Below are positions 47,798-58,164 of a DNA stretch of 64,000 nucleotides, one piece after another. This stretch comes from Pseudomonas oryzihabitans (GTDB lineage: Bacteria; Pseudomonadota; Gammaproteobacteria; Pseudomonadales; Pseudomonadaceae), in NCBI RefSeq assembly GCF_014522265.1, contig NZ_CP017024.1, positions 338,501 through 402,500 on the forward strand, written 5' to 3'. The notes beneath the pieces were generated by a model. That model saw only the letters and a program-made list of their open reading frames with translations. It was not told where the DNA came from and did no database searches. The position numbers and the translations under genes were made by a program. The stretch's first letter is position 1, and each line of letters begins with the position of its first letter.

Positions 47798-49735
47798 ATG
47801 ACCGACTTCCAGCACGCCCAGCTCGACTGGGACGCCTCCGGGCAACCGCTCTCCCGCGCCTATGGCGATGTCTACTTTTCCCGTGCCAGCGGCCTGGAAG
47901 AGACGCGCTACGTCTTCCTGCAGCAGAATCGCCTGGCCGAACGCTTCACCGCGCTGGCCGCGGGAGATGTCTTCACCATAGGCGAGACGGGCTTCGGCAC
48001 CGGCCTCAACTTCCTCTGTGCCTGGCAACTCTTCGCCGCCTTGGCTCCAAAGGAAGCACGCCTGCATTTCGTCAGCGTCGAGCGCTTTCCACTGACCGCC
48101 GCCGATCTCGCCCAGGCACTGACCCTCTGGCCGGAACTCGCCCCCTACAGCGCGGCGCTGCAGCGGCAGTACCAGGCCATCCATCCGGGCTTCCAGCGCC
48201 TGATCCTGGACGACGGGCGCGTCACCCTGACCCTGCTGGTCGGCGATGTGCTGGAGCGCCTGCCCGAACTGGATGCCCGGTGCGACGCCTGGTTCCTGGA
48301 CGGCTTCGCCCCGGCCAAGAATCCCGAGATGTGGACGCCCGCGCTGTTCGCCGAACTGGCGCGGCTGTCCCACGCCGGCACCACCCTGGCGACCTTCACC
48401 TGTGCCGGCTTCGTCCGCCGTGGCCTGAACGAGGCCGGTTTCGCCATGGCCAAGGTGCCCGGCTTCGGCCACAAGCGGGAAATGCTGGCCGGCGCGCTGG
48501 AACGCCCGGTCATCCCCGCCGCCGTGCCCTGGTATGCCCGCCCACCGCGCCCCCGGGGCCCACGCACGGCGCTGGTCATAGGCGCCGGCCTGGCCGGTTG
48601 CGCCACCGCGGCCAGTCTCGCGCGTCGCGGCTGGCAGGTCCGGGTCGTCGAGCGCCACGGGGCGCCCGCCCAGGAAGCCTCCGGCAACTCCCAGGGGGTG
48701 CTCTATCTCAAGCTGTCGGCCCATGACACCCCGCTCAGCCGGCTGATCCTCGACGGCTTCGGCCTGACCCTGCGCGAGCTCCAGGCACTGCCGCCGGGTG
48801 CCGCCTGGTCACCCTGTGGGGTGCTGCAACTGGCGCTGACGGACAAGGACGCCCAGCGGCAGGCGCAATTGGCGGCGCACTTCCCCGCCGATCTGCTGCA
48901 ACCGCTGGATAGGGAAGCCGCCAGCAACAGGGCCGGCATCGGTCTGACGGCGGGTGGCCTGTTCTTTCCGGAAGGGGGCTGGGTGCATCCGCCCGCCCTG
49001 TGCGCGCACTGGCTGACTCATCCGAACATCGAGCTGGTCACCCATACCGAGGTGACCGCTCTGCAACAAACCGAGCATGGCTGGCAGGCCCGCACCCAGG
49101 GTGCGCCGCTGGCAGCGACGGTGGTCGTGGTGGCCAGCGCCGCCCAGGCCAGGACGCTACTGCCTGAGCTGCCACTCAAGGCGATCCGCGGGCAACTGTC
49201 CGCGCTGCCGGAAACCCCGGACAGCCAGGCGCTGGCGACCGTGGTCTGCGGCGAAGGCTATCTTGCTCCGGCGCGGGAAGGTCGGCACTGCCTGGGCGCC
49301 AGCTTCGTCTTCGACCGGGACGACACCGAGCCCAGCCAGGCGGAACACCAGAGCAATCTGCAGCTGCTCGCCGAGCTGTCGCCCGCGTTGGCCGCCGGCT
49401 ACGAGGCCGAAACGCTGGAAGGCCGGGTGGCCTTTCGCTGCACCTCGCCGGACTATCTGCCCCTGGTCGGCCCGGTTGTGGATGAAGTCGCCTTCGCCCA
49501 GCAGTACCAGGCGCTAGCCTACGATGCCCGCCAGGTACCCGAGCAGGCGGCGCCCTGGCGTACGGGACTCTATGTGAATCTGGCGCACGGCTCGCGTGGC
49601 CTGGTCACCACCCCGCTGGCCGCCGAACTGCTGGTGGCCTGGCTGGAAGACGAACCCCTGCCGGTGGCCCGACGGGTGGCCGAAGCCTGCCACCCCACTC
49701 GCTTTCCCCTGCGCCGGCTGATCCGCGGCGGCTAG
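47798..49735 (+). CDS. mnmC: Bifunctional tRNA mnm5s2U modification enzyme
   Basis: 645 residues with two domains that finish 5-methylaminomethyl-2-thiouridine at the wobble position. The N-terminal methyltransferase (MnmC2) has the SAM loop GETGFGTGLNFLCAWQLF and WFLDGFAPAKNPEMW. From about residue 255 the FAD-dependent oxidase (MnmC1) has the dinucleotide loop ALVIGAGLAGCATAASLARRGW and HGAPAQEASGNSQGVLYLKLS. The domain order MTase-oxidase and the length match E. coli MnmC. Its TAG stop shares the CTAG tetranucleotide with the stop of the convergent aldo/keto reductase gene. Confidence 0.96.
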   Translation: MTDFQHAQLDWDASGQPLSRAYGDVYFSRASGLEETRYVFLQQNRLAERFTALAAGDVFTIGETGFGTGLNFLCAWQLFAALAPKEARLHFVSVERFPLTAADLAQALTLWPELAPYSAALQRQYQAIHPGFQRLILDDGRVTLTLLVGDVLERLPELDARCDAWFLDGFAPAKNPEMWTPALFAELARLSHAGTTLATFTCAGFVRRGLNEAGFAMAKVPGFGHKREMLAGALERPVIPAAVPWYARPPRPRGPRTALVIGAGLAGCATAASLARRGWQVRVVERHGAPAQEASGNSQGVLYLKLSAHDTPLSRLILDGFGLTLRELQALPPGAAWSPCGVLQLALTDKDAQRQAQLAAHFPADLLQPLDREAASNRAGIGLTAGGLFFPEGGWVHPPALCAHWLTHPNIELVTHTEVTALQQTEHGWQARTQGAPLAATVVVVASAAQARTLLPELPLKAIRGQLSALPETPDSQALATVVCGEGYLAPAREGRHCLGASFVFDRDDTEPSQAEHQSNLQLLAELSPALAAGYEAETLEGRVAFRCTSPDYLPLVGPVVDEVAFAQQYQALAYDARQVPEQAAPWRTGLYVNLAHGSRGLVTTPLAAELLVAWLEDEPLPVARRVAEACHPTRFPLRRLIRGG

Positions 49736-50565
49736 ATGATCGCCAGCGGCGTCTTGCTTTGCGGCGGCGGAAAGGCACCGTCGAGCAGCGCGAAGTCTTC
49801 TTCGCTCAGGCGCAGATCCAAGGCCCGCGCATTCTCTTCGAGATGTCCGGCATCGCCCGCCTTGGGAATGGCGATCACGCCCGGCTGACGCAGCACCCAG
49901 GCCAGGGCGATCTGCGCCGGGGTGGCCTGATGCCGCTCGGCCAGGGTTGCCAAGGTGGGGTGCCGCAAGAGATCGCCGCCCTGCCCCAGCGGACAATAGG
50001 CCATCACCGGCATCTGCTGACGCTGGCTCCAGGGCAGCAGGTCATGCTCGATGCCGCGCTGTTCCAGATTGTAGAGCACCTGGTTGGCGCTGCAGCGATC
50101 ATCGTTCAATTCGAGCATGTCGCTGGTGTCGAGATTGGACACGCCCCAGTGGCGGATCTTGCCTTCGTCGCGCAGCTTCTCCAGCGCCATGACCGTCTCG
50201 ATCAGCGGCACCTGGCCGCGCCAGTGCAGCAGATAGAGGTCGATGACATCGGTGCCCAGGCGCTTCAGGCTGCGTTCGCAGGCCAAAGGTACCCCGGCTT
50301 CGGTGGCATTCTTCGGATAGAACTTGCTCACCAGGAACACCTCGTCCCGCCGCCCGGCGATGGCTTCGCCAACCAGTTCCTCGGCGCGGCCTTCGCCATA
50401 CATCTCGGCGGTGTCGATCAGGGTGAGCCCCAGGTCCAGGCCCTGACGCAGGGCGCTGACCTCCTGGCGATGCAGGTCGGCGTTCTCGCCCATGCGCCAG
50501 GTTCCCTGGCCCAGCGCCGGAACGGTAGTGCCATCGGGCAAACGAACGGTTTGAGCGGTATTCAT
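49732..50565 (-). CDS. Aldo/keto reductase
   Basis: 277-residue NADPH-dependent oxidoreductase with the (beta/alpha)8 fold. The catalytic tetrad is visible as Asp in LIDTAEMYGEG together with its Tyr, Lys in FLVSKFYPKN and His in DLYLLHWRG. The NADPH-phosphate region is GVIAIPKAGDAGHLEENARAL. The substrate cannot be predicted. I start at 50565 (MNTAQTVRLPDGT), after AAGGA; the frame is open further upstream without similarity. It ends tail to tail with mnmC with overlapping stops. Confidence 0.92.
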   Translation of the reverse strand: MNTAQTVRLPDGTTVPALGQGTWRMGENADLHRQEVSALRQGLDLGLTLIDTAEMYGEGRAEELVGEAIAGRRDEVFLVSKFYPKNATEAGVPLACERSLKRLGTDVIDLYLLHWRGQVPLIETVMALEKLRDEGKIRHWGVSNLDTSDMLELNDDRCSANQVLYNLEQRGIEHDLLPWSQRQQMPVMAYCPLGQGGDLLRHPTLATLAERHQATPAQIALAWVLRQPGVIAIPKAGDAGHLEENARALDLRLSEEDFALLDGAFPPPQSKTPLAII

Positions 50566-50732
50566 GGACGCATCCTTCTCTTGGGGTGTGGACGTTGGAA
50601 CGCCAGCGCGACGCCGATTCTCCCGGTCATCCGCCAAACGGCAGCCAACGCCTCCCCACAGGCCCTGCGACCTGACGTCGCACTGGTAAAGTACGCCTAT
50701 AAGGATTCCAAGAATAACCACTAGGACCTGCC

Positions 50733-52021
<1,289 letters not shown>

Positions 52022-52023
<2 letters not shown>

Positions 52024-53128
52024 GCCGCTGTCCGTCTTGCGTAGCAAACCCACCCTCCTCGCCCTGGCCCTGGTTGGCGCCGGCCTCGCCCTGACCGGCT
52101 GCGCCCGCGATCCGGAAAAACGTTCGCTGGGTGCCGAAGCGGTCAGCAATGCCAAGAGCATGGCGCGTACCGATGCCGACATGCAGAAGGTGCTCGACAG
52201 GTACGCCAGCTTCGATCCCAAGGCCGTGGAAAAACTCACCGCCCAGCAGGCCCGCAAGCAGCCTACCATCGCCGATGCGGTCAAGGGCGTCCTGCAGGAC
52301 GAAGGTCGTCCCACCCAGCCCGAAGCCCTGGTGCCGGGCGTGACCAGCGTCGACCGCGCCGTCGACGGCGCCGCCGGTGTGCTGCCGGCCCGTATCTACA
52401 CCCCCGAAGGCCAGGGTCCCTTCCCGGTCATCCTGTATTTCCATGGCGGCGGCTGGGTGTTCGCCGATCGCAACGTCTACGACGCTGGCGCCCGCGGTCT
52501 GGCCAAGCAGGCCAATGCCATCGTGGTGTCGGTGGACTATCGCCAGGCGCCCGAATACAAGTTTCCCGCCGCCCATGACGACGCCCTGGCGGCCTATCGC
52601 TGGGTGACTACCCATGCCGCCTCGCTGAATGGCGATCCGCAGCGCCTGGCCCTGGCCGGCGAAAGCGCCGGGGGCAACCTGGCGGTGGCGACCGCCGTGG
52701 CGGCGCGCAAGGCTGGTCTCACCGCGCCCAAGCACGTGCTGTCGGTCTATCCGGTGGCCCAGACCAACACCCATACCCAGTCCTATGAACAGTATGACGA
52801 CGCCAAGCCGCTCAACCGGCCGATGATGCTGTGGTTTGTCGAGCAGGTGACCCGTACGCCCGCCGACCTCAAGGATCCACGCCTGGATCTGACCCGGGCC
52901 GACCTCGCCGGCCTGCCGCCGGTAACCATCGTCAATGCCGAGATCGATCCCCTGCGGGATGACGGTGGCTTCCTGGAAACCGCCCTGCGCCAGGCCGGCG
53001 TGCAGGTGGAGCGCAAGGTCTATCCGGGCGTTACCCACGAGTTCTTTGGCACCGCTGCCGTGGTGCAGAAGGCCAAGGACGCCCAGGCCTACGCCGGCAG
53101 CCGGCTCAAGGCCGACCTGGGCAAGTAA
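52022..53128 (+). CDS. HSL-family lipoprotein esterase/lipase
   Basis: 368 residues. The N-terminus has a lipoprotein signal peptide with lipobox LTGC (ALALVGAGLALTGCARD), so membrane-anchored. The hormone-sensitive-lipase fold follows: oxyanion-hole motif ILYFHGGGWVFADRN, nucleophile GESAGGNLAVAT, and the acid and histidine in IVNAEIDPLRDDGGF and YPGVTHEFFG. These make it an alpha/beta hydrolase acting on short acyl esters; the natural substrate is unknown. It is monocistronic and convergent with the helix-hairpin-helix gene. Confidence 0.92.
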
Positions 53129-53179
53129 CGGCGGCTCGCTCGTCCTGACCATCGCCGGCCCCGTGCCGGCGGTGTGCAT

Positions 53180-53617
53180 TCAGTCAGGAAATAATAGCGG
53201 CCCTGCTTCGCGCATGAAGATCTCACAGGTCTTGGGCCCGACCCCTTTCAGCCGCTGTAGACGCGCCTCGAAATCCGCACGGTCCGAACTGGCGTCGCGC
53301 AATCTCACGAAGCTGCCGCCATACTCCTCCTGTAGATGGAGACAGACGTCCAGCAGACGCGTGGCCGTGCTCTCGTCATAACGCCGGTAATGCCCTTCGC
53401 CGAGATAGCCGACCAATTGCCGCCAGCTCAGATTGAGCAGCTTGCGCGGCGTGTCGCGACCATAGGTGCGATAGAGCACCGTCCAGGCCTGGGCGGCGAT
53501 ACCCTGGGAGATGCGTTTGCCGAACAGGTAGCTCGCCAGGAACCAGCCAAACAGCGCCGATTCGTCGTCCACCTCCAGCGTCAGGCCGAGATCGGCCGCC
53601 GAAGTCGTCTTGCTCAA
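53180..53617 (-). CDS. Small helix-hairpin-helix protein (DNA glycosylase-like fragment)
   Basis: 145-residue soluble protein. Near the C-terminus it has a helix-hairpin-helix DNA-binding motif, LQRLKGVGPKTCEIFMRE, as in endonuclease III-type glycosylases. The N-terminal half (ESALFGWFLASYLFGKRIS) resembles the helical HhH-GPD core. No iron-sulfur cysteine cluster or clear catalytic lysine/aspartate pair follows, so it may bind DNA without glycosylase activity. Similar short proteins are annotated loosely as DNA methylase or endonuclease in Pseudomonas. Function is not established. Confidence 0.7.
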   Translation of the reverse strand: MSKTTSAADLGLTLEVDDESALFGWFLASYLFGKRISQGIAAQAWTVLYRTYGRDTPRKLLNLSWRQLVGYLGEGHYRRYDESTATRLLDVCLHLQEEYGGSFVRLRDASSDRADFEARLQRLKGVGPKTCEIFMREAGPLLFPD

Positions 53618-53695
53618 GCCGTATCCCTCGCGTAGGCGTCTTGCCTAGGAAGGCTCTCCACCGCCTGGGGTTCGACATCGGCGACGGCCGGCAGA

Positions 53696-54121
53696 CTACT
53701 GGCGTATCACCTGGCCGCGCTGTGGGGCCAGGCGTGCCAGCAGGGCATTCTGCGCCCGCTCCGGAACGTCCTCACGCTGCATGGCCAGTTGCAGGTCTTC
53801 CACCAGGGCATTGAAGTCGGCGGGTTGCAGATTCAGACCGCGATGACTTTCGGCCATGCTCGCCCCTTCATAGCGGCAGGGACCGCCCGCATCGACGCAG
53901 AATTTCTGGATGAGCAGACTGCGCAGTCGCGCGATATCGACGTTGGCGAAGTAGTGCCGGATCCGCCCGTCACGCGCCACATTGAGCAGCATCCCCTCGA
54001 CGATCCGGGTGATGCCGGGCTGGCCACCCAGCTCCTGATAGAGCCGATCACCCGTCGGCGGCTGAGGCGTGCACCCCAGCATCAGCAGCAGCGCCGCCAG
54101 TACCAGCGTTTTCCCCTGCAT
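53696..54121 (-). CDS. Truncated haemoglobin (group 1) lipoprotein
   Basis: 141 residues. The N-terminus MQGKTLVLAALLLMLGCTPQ is a lipoprotein signal with cysteine at the lipobox, which would place the globin in the cell envelope. The trHb fold follows: LYQELGGQPGITRIVEGML, RIRHYFANVDIARLRSLLIQ with a conserved Phe, and the proximal histidine in SMAESHRGLNLQ. A CVDAGGPC segment gives two nearby cysteines. It probably binds O2 or NO. The ATG overlaps the stop of the DUF3034 gene (TGATG). It is the last gene of the cupredoxin-EAL-DUF3034-globin operon. Confidence 0.87.
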   Translation of the reverse strand: MQGKTLVLAALLLMLGCTPQPPTGDRLYQELGGQPGITRIVEGMLLNVARDGRIRHYFANVDIARLRSLLIQKFCVDAGGPCRYEGASMAESHRGLNLQPADFNALVEDLQLAMQREDVPERAQNALLARLAPQRGQVIRQ

Positions 54122-54972
54122 CAGTAGCTCCCCTGCAGCGACAGATAGAGACCCTGCTGATCGTCCAGGGTGGCGATCTCGCCCAGCCAGGCATAGGCCA
54201 GCACCAGCGACAGGTGCTTGTTGGGGAAGTAACCGACGAAGGTATCCACCCAGTCGCTCTCCCGGGTGAAGGACAGATTCTGCGGCTTCTCGCGATACTC
54301 CATGCCTACCGCCCAGCGCGGATTGAAGAACACCGCGGCCGAGCCTTCCTTGAGCCACTGACGGCTGTCGTTGCGGTCACCACCGAAGCCCAGCAGCCCC
54401 ATCTCGTTGGCGCGGCTGTACCTGAGACCGACGTTGAGCAAGAGGTTGTAGCCGAAGGCACCGCCCAGCAACAGCCGACTGGCGCCCAGGTAGCCCTCGA
54501 CATCGCTGTCGCGCCGCGCGCCCACGGCAGCGGGAATGCCGAAATCCCGTTGATGCTTGTATTGCACCCCCACGGCTAGCTGCGGCAGCCGGTCGTAAAT
54601 CAGATCGCCCGCCAGGCGCACCTTGGCGCCGACGATGTCCTGGCTGAGGCTGTCTTCCTCAAGCTTCATCAAGCGGCGCAGGGTCGGCATGTCCAGGCGC
54701 TGGCGGGCATAGGACACTTCCACCCGATTGTCGTAGGCCACCGCCACGCCGGCCGCATCGAGCCGGTAGTCACCGGTCCACACCCGGGTGGCAAAGGCCG
54801 TGGCGCCGGGCTGGCCGCTTTCGCCATAGCCACCGATCACCGCCCAGGGCGTGATACCGCCGCCCGCCGCGCCTTCCAGACTGCTGGCGCCGCCGGTGGC
54901 CAGCAGCTTGCCGCCGTCGGCCTGGGCAGCGGTTGCCAGCAGCAGGCCAGCCAGCAGCCAGCCGTGCTTCAT
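54121..54972 (-). CDS. DUF3034 family outer-membrane-like protein
   Basis: 283 residues with a signal peptide (MKHGWLLAGLLLATAAQADGG). The body is rich in alternating beta strands (VAVAYDNRVEVSYARQ, RWAVGMEYREKPQNL, SLVLAYAWLGEIATL) and ends in LYLSLQGSY, with an aromatic final residue as in outer-membrane beta-barrels. This fits a small barrel, but DUF3034 has no known function. Its start overlaps the end of the EAL gene by 4 bases and its stop overlaps the globin start, so all are translationally coupled. Confidence 0.85.
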   Translation of the reverse strand: MKHGWLLAGLLLATAAQADGGKLLATGGASSLEGAAGGGITPWAVIGGYGESGQPGATAFATRVWTGDYRLDAAGVAVAYDNRVEVSYARQRLDMPTLRRLMKLEEDSLSQDIVGAKVRLAGDLIYDRLPQLAVGVQYKHQRDFGIPAAVGARRDSDVEGYLGASRLLLGGAFGYNLLLNVGLRYSRANEMGLLGFGGDRNDSRQWLKEGSAAVFFNPRWAVGMEYREKPQNLSFTRESDWVDTFVGYFPNKHLSLVLAYAWLGEIATLDDQQGLYLSLQGSY

Positions 54973-57287
54973 GACAACGCCTCCAGCACCGGCTGGCTCT
55001 GCCGCTCCATCCAGGCCTCGAATTCCGCGGCCGGCACCGGGCGGCTGATGTAGTAACCCTGGATCACATCGCAGCCCCAACTGCGCAACAGCGCCAGGGC
55101 CCGGGCTTCCTCGACCCCCTCGGCGACCACTTCCAGGCCCAGGTTGTGGCCCATCTCGATGGTCGAGCGGACGATGACGGCGTCATCGTTGCCCGGCGCC
55201 AGTTCCTTCACGAAGGACTGGTCGATCTTCAATTCGTCCACCGGCAGCCGCTTCAGGTGCGCCAGGGAGGCATGCCCGGTACCGTAGTCGTCCACCGACA
55301 GCCGGATGCCCAGCACGGACAGCTGCGTCAGCAGCGCGATGGCCGCCTCGGGATCGTCCATGATGGCGCTCTCGGTAATCTCGAAGGTCAGCTGCCGCGC
55401 CGAGACGCCGGCGTCATCGAGCCAGCCCATGACGCGCTCGGGCAAGCGGGCATCGGCCAGGTCGACCGCCGAAACGTTCACCGATACCTTTACCTCGCGA
55501 TCCTGGGTCTGCCAGAGCGCCAGCTGCCGGATAGTCGCCTGGATTACCCAGCGGGTGAGTCCGGCCATGCTGCCACTGTGCTCGGCCAGGGGAATGAATT
55601 CACCCGGCGAGACCATGCCCAGCTCGGCATGGCGCCAGCGCAGCAGCACCTCGGCCTGGTGCGGCCCATTGCCCTGCAGGGCCACCTTGGGTTGGAACAC
55701 CAGCATCAATTCACCCCGTTCGCCCGCCAGCGGCAGGTCGTGGACCAGTTGCAGACGCCGCTGCTGGGCCGCATCCCGACCTTCATCATAGACCCGGAGG
55801 CGATCCGGCACCTGGCCGGCATCGAGCATGGCACTGCGCGCGCGCTCGATCAGCAGGGTCGGATCATCGCCATGGCGGGGATACTCGACGACGCCGATCC
55901 GGCAACTCAGCCGAAACAGCTGGCCTTCCCATTCGATGGGTTCGGCCAGTGACAGGCGCAGTTGCTCGGCCAGACCCACCGCGCCTTCCAGGCCGACGCG
56001 ACAGAACTGCACGAGAAATTCGTCGCCTACCGGGCGCGACACGCAGCCGCGCCCGGCCAGCAGCACCTGGGCCCGCTCGGCCACCATCCGGAGGATGCGA
56101 TCACCCCCGGCGACCCCGGCGCTTTCGTTGATCGCCTGGAAGCCATCCAGCCCCAGGTACAGCAGCGACACCTGGGACTGGGTGGCGATAAAGACCCGCA
56201 GTCGCTCCTCGGCCAGGATGCGATTGGGCAGACCGGTCAGGGCGTCATGCAGGGCATTGTGGTTGAGCCGCTGCTCGCGCTCGGCGATCCCCTGGCGCAT
56301 CTCTTCGAGCACCTGTGCCAGCCGGCCGAATTCGTCACGGCGCTGGACCTCCACCTTGACCCCATAATCTCCCTGACCGATGCGCCATGACATCACCGAC
56401 AGCTGCCGCAGCGGCTGGGCCAGGTTGCGCGCAAGCCAGAGCGCACCTAGCAAGGCCGCCAGCAGGGCACCGCCGGCGATCAGCGCCAGTTGCCTGAGCA
56501 GGGGTTCGAACTCGGCCATGGCCACGTCGAGCGAACGCAGCAGATAGACCTGTACCGGATGATCGGCGGTCCCGAGGGTCAGCCGCTTGACCTGATAGAG
56601 CCGGCCGCCCAGGGTCAGCTGCCAGATGTCGCTGCCCTGGGGTGAAGTCACCAGCTCATGCAGCAGCAGCCGTCCCTCCTGCTCCGGCAGGGTACTGGCC
56701 ATCAGCGCGGCTTCGCCGAGAAACACCACGTCCAGATTGATCAGCGAGCGAAACTCCTCGGCCATGGTCTGATCCATGGCGAAACTCATCACCACCTGGG
56801 CGATGGGCACAGGGGCACGGACCGGCACCGTGACCCGCAACTGCGGCAGGCCGGTACCGGCCAGCACGCAACTGCCGTCATTGCCCGACGCCATGGCAAC
56901 GGGCAGACGCTCGCCTTCGCTATGCGCCGCCACGGTGCTGGCGATCAGCCGGCCGTCCAGATCCAGCAGGTAGGTATCGCCCGCGCCCACCCGGGCGCCG
57001 TGGTTGGCCAGCACCGACCTCAGCGTCGGCACATCGCCACTGGCCACGGCGTCGCGAAAGCCGAAATCGGCGGCGAGCACTCGCACGGCATCGTTCAGCC
57101 GGCGGCAGCGGCCGTCCAGCACCTGGCGGAATACCCGCGCCCCAGTGTCGAGCTGGTCATAGGACTGGCGCACGGCACTGGCCTCGGTGGCAGCCTTGAC
57201 CGTCAGATAGACCAGGGTGATGACCACCAGCATCAGCAGGAAGAGGCTACCGGCGATGCGGGTCTGGAAACTATGGATGAGCTTCAT
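54969..57287 (-). CDS. Membrane-bound degenerate-GGDEF/EAL cyclic-di-GMP protein
   Basis: 772 residues. TM1 (AGSLFLLMLVVITLVYLTV) is followed by a periplasmic CACHE-like sensor (about 30-265), TM2 (LALIAGGALLAALLGALWLA), HAMP, GGDEF and EAL. The GGDEF signature reads RPVGDEF, so the first glycine is Val and cyclase activity is unlikely. The EAL domain keeps EVLLRW, NVSAVDL, ITESAIM, DDYGTGHASL, KIDQSF and AEGVEE, so c-di-GMP hydrolysis is expected. I start at MKLIHSFQTRIAG (57287), with AAGG 9 bases upstream; an ATG eight codons earlier is possible. The start lies inside the end of the cupredoxin gene. Confidence 0.93.
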   Translation of the reverse strand: MKLIHSFQTRIAGSLFLLMLVVITLVYLTVKAATEASAVRQSYDQLDTGARVFRQVLDGRCRRLNDAVRVLAADFGFRDAVASGDVPTLRSVLANHGARVGAGDTYLLDLDGRLIASTVAAHSEGERLPVAMASGNDGSCVLAGTGLPQLRVTVPVRAPVPIAQVVMSFAMDQTMAEEFRSLINLDVVFLGEAALMASTLPEQEGRLLLHELVTSPQGSDIWQLTLGGRLYQVKRLTLGTADHPVQVYLLRSLDVAMAEFEPLLRQLALIAGGALLAALLGALWLARNLAQPLRQLSVMSWRIGQGDYGVKVEVQRRDEFGRLAQVLEEMRQGIAEREQRLNHNALHDALTGLPNRILAEERLRVFIATQSQVSLLYLGLDGFQAINESAGVAGGDRILRMVAERAQVLLAGRGCVSRPVGDEFLVQFCRVGLEGAVGLAEQLRLSLAEPIEWEGQLFRLSCRIGVVEYPRHGDDPTLLIERARSAMLDAGQVPDRLRVYDEGRDAAQQRRLQLVHDLPLAGERGELMLVFQPKVALQGNGPHQAEVLLRWRHAELGMVSPGEFIPLAEHSGSMAGLTRWVIQATIRQLALWQTQDREVKVSVNVSAVDLADARLPERVMGWLDDAGVSARQLTFEITESAIMDDPEAAIALLTQLSVLGIRLSVDDYGTGHASLAHLKRLPVDELKIDQSFVKELAPGNDDAVIVRSTIEMGHNLGLEVVAEGVEEARALALLRSWGCDVIQGYYISRPVPAAEFEAWMERQSQPVLEALS

Positions 57288-57936
57288 CGTGCGTGGCCTT
57301 GTGGAAGGCATCCTCGAAAGCCGAGCTCGCCGGTTCCGCAGGCTGCGGCTTCGGCTGGACCGCCAGCTGGAGTTTCAGGGTCACCGGCTTGCCCGCCACG
57401 TCCAGCGCAGGCTGGGCAACCTCCTGCTTGTCGCTGAGGTCGGGATGCCAGAGCGCCAGCTGATAATGACCGTCCGGCGCCTCCAGTCGGGCGCGACCCT
57501 GACTGTCGGTCACCGCGGAGCGCCCGGCGGTGGTCACGTAGACGTAACCCACCATCCAGTCATGGATGTTGCAGCCCACCACCACCACGCCGGGCTGGTC
57601 GAACACCACCGGTGTGCTGGGAAGCCCGTGGTAGAGCGGCAGTTCGAAGCGCTTGGGACTGGAAAAGGAATACACCTGATGGCGAATGTCATCGGTATTG
57701 GGAAAGCTCACCGCCGTCCCGGTGGCCACCGCCAGGACATGGGGGACGAATCGCCGATTCTGCTGATCAATGGCCGCGGGCTGCCGCTCGGGCACCAGGC
57801 CCTGGCCCGACAGCATCACCACGGCATCGGCCAGGGGCGCCCCCTGACCATCGACCACCTGCACCGCGACCTCGGCCGCTTGCGCAGCTCCCAGGCCCAA
57901 AGCCAACCATCCCGCTACCAACCAATGCTTATTCAC
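57271..57936 (-). CDS. Periplasmic cupredoxin-like protein (methylamine-utilization-type)
   Basis: 221 residues with a signal peptide (ending GAAQAAEVA). A carboxypeptidase-regulatory-like beta domain is combined with a plastocyanin-type copper site: histidine in FPNTDDIRHQVYSF, then VVVGCNIHDWMVGYVYV supplying Cys, His and Met ligands in the C-x3-H-x2-M pattern. Proteins of this type are often named methylamine utilization protein, though no methylamine genes are here. It is the first gene of a four-gene operon and overlaps the EAL gene by 17 bases. A role in copper, redox or nitric-oxide sensing is conceivable. Confidence 0.85.
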   Translation of the reverse strand: MNKHWLVAGWLALGLGAAQAAEVAVQVVDGQGAPLADAVVMLSGQGLVPERQPAAIDQQNRRFVPHVLAVATGTAVSFPNTDDIRHQVYSFSSPKRFELPLYHGLPSTPVVFDQPGVVVVGCNIHDWMVGYVYVTTAGRSAVTDSQGRARLEAPDGHYQLALWHPDLSDKQEVAQPALDVAGKPVTLKLQLAVQPKPQPAEPASSAFEDAFHKATHDEAHP

Positions 57937-58105
57937 CCGCTGCTCTCCACCACGCGCCCTGGGAAACTCTCGCCGGCTTCGCGGCGTGACTTCAGCTTTA
58001 GCGGCAGTGCCGGAGGAATCTTTATCGTCGCGGTGGCCAGGCTCGGTCCCGGTCGTCGCACTTCGAGCGGTACCCGGCGGTCAAGAAGGACAGGTCTTTG
58101 CCTGC

Positions 58106-58134
58106 GTTGAAAAAGCGCCACCCTCGCCCCATGT
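58106..58134 (+). promoter_or_regulatory. Heat-shock (sigma-32/RpoH) promoter of the lon-type gene
   Basis: GTTGAAA at 58106-58112 and CCCCATGT at 58127-58134 with a 14-base spacer match the RpoH consensus CTTGAAA-N(11-16)-CCCCATNT closely. Transcription would start near 58141, about 24 bases before the ATG. Confidence 0.75.
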
Positions 58135-58164
58135 TGGCCTCACATCCAAGCCCAAGGTACGCCA

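Noticed and set aside
57980..58020. Flagellar sigma-28 promoter before the cupredoxin gene
   Set aside because: TAAAG and GCCG-like parts exist on the minus strand, but the spacing is several bases too short.
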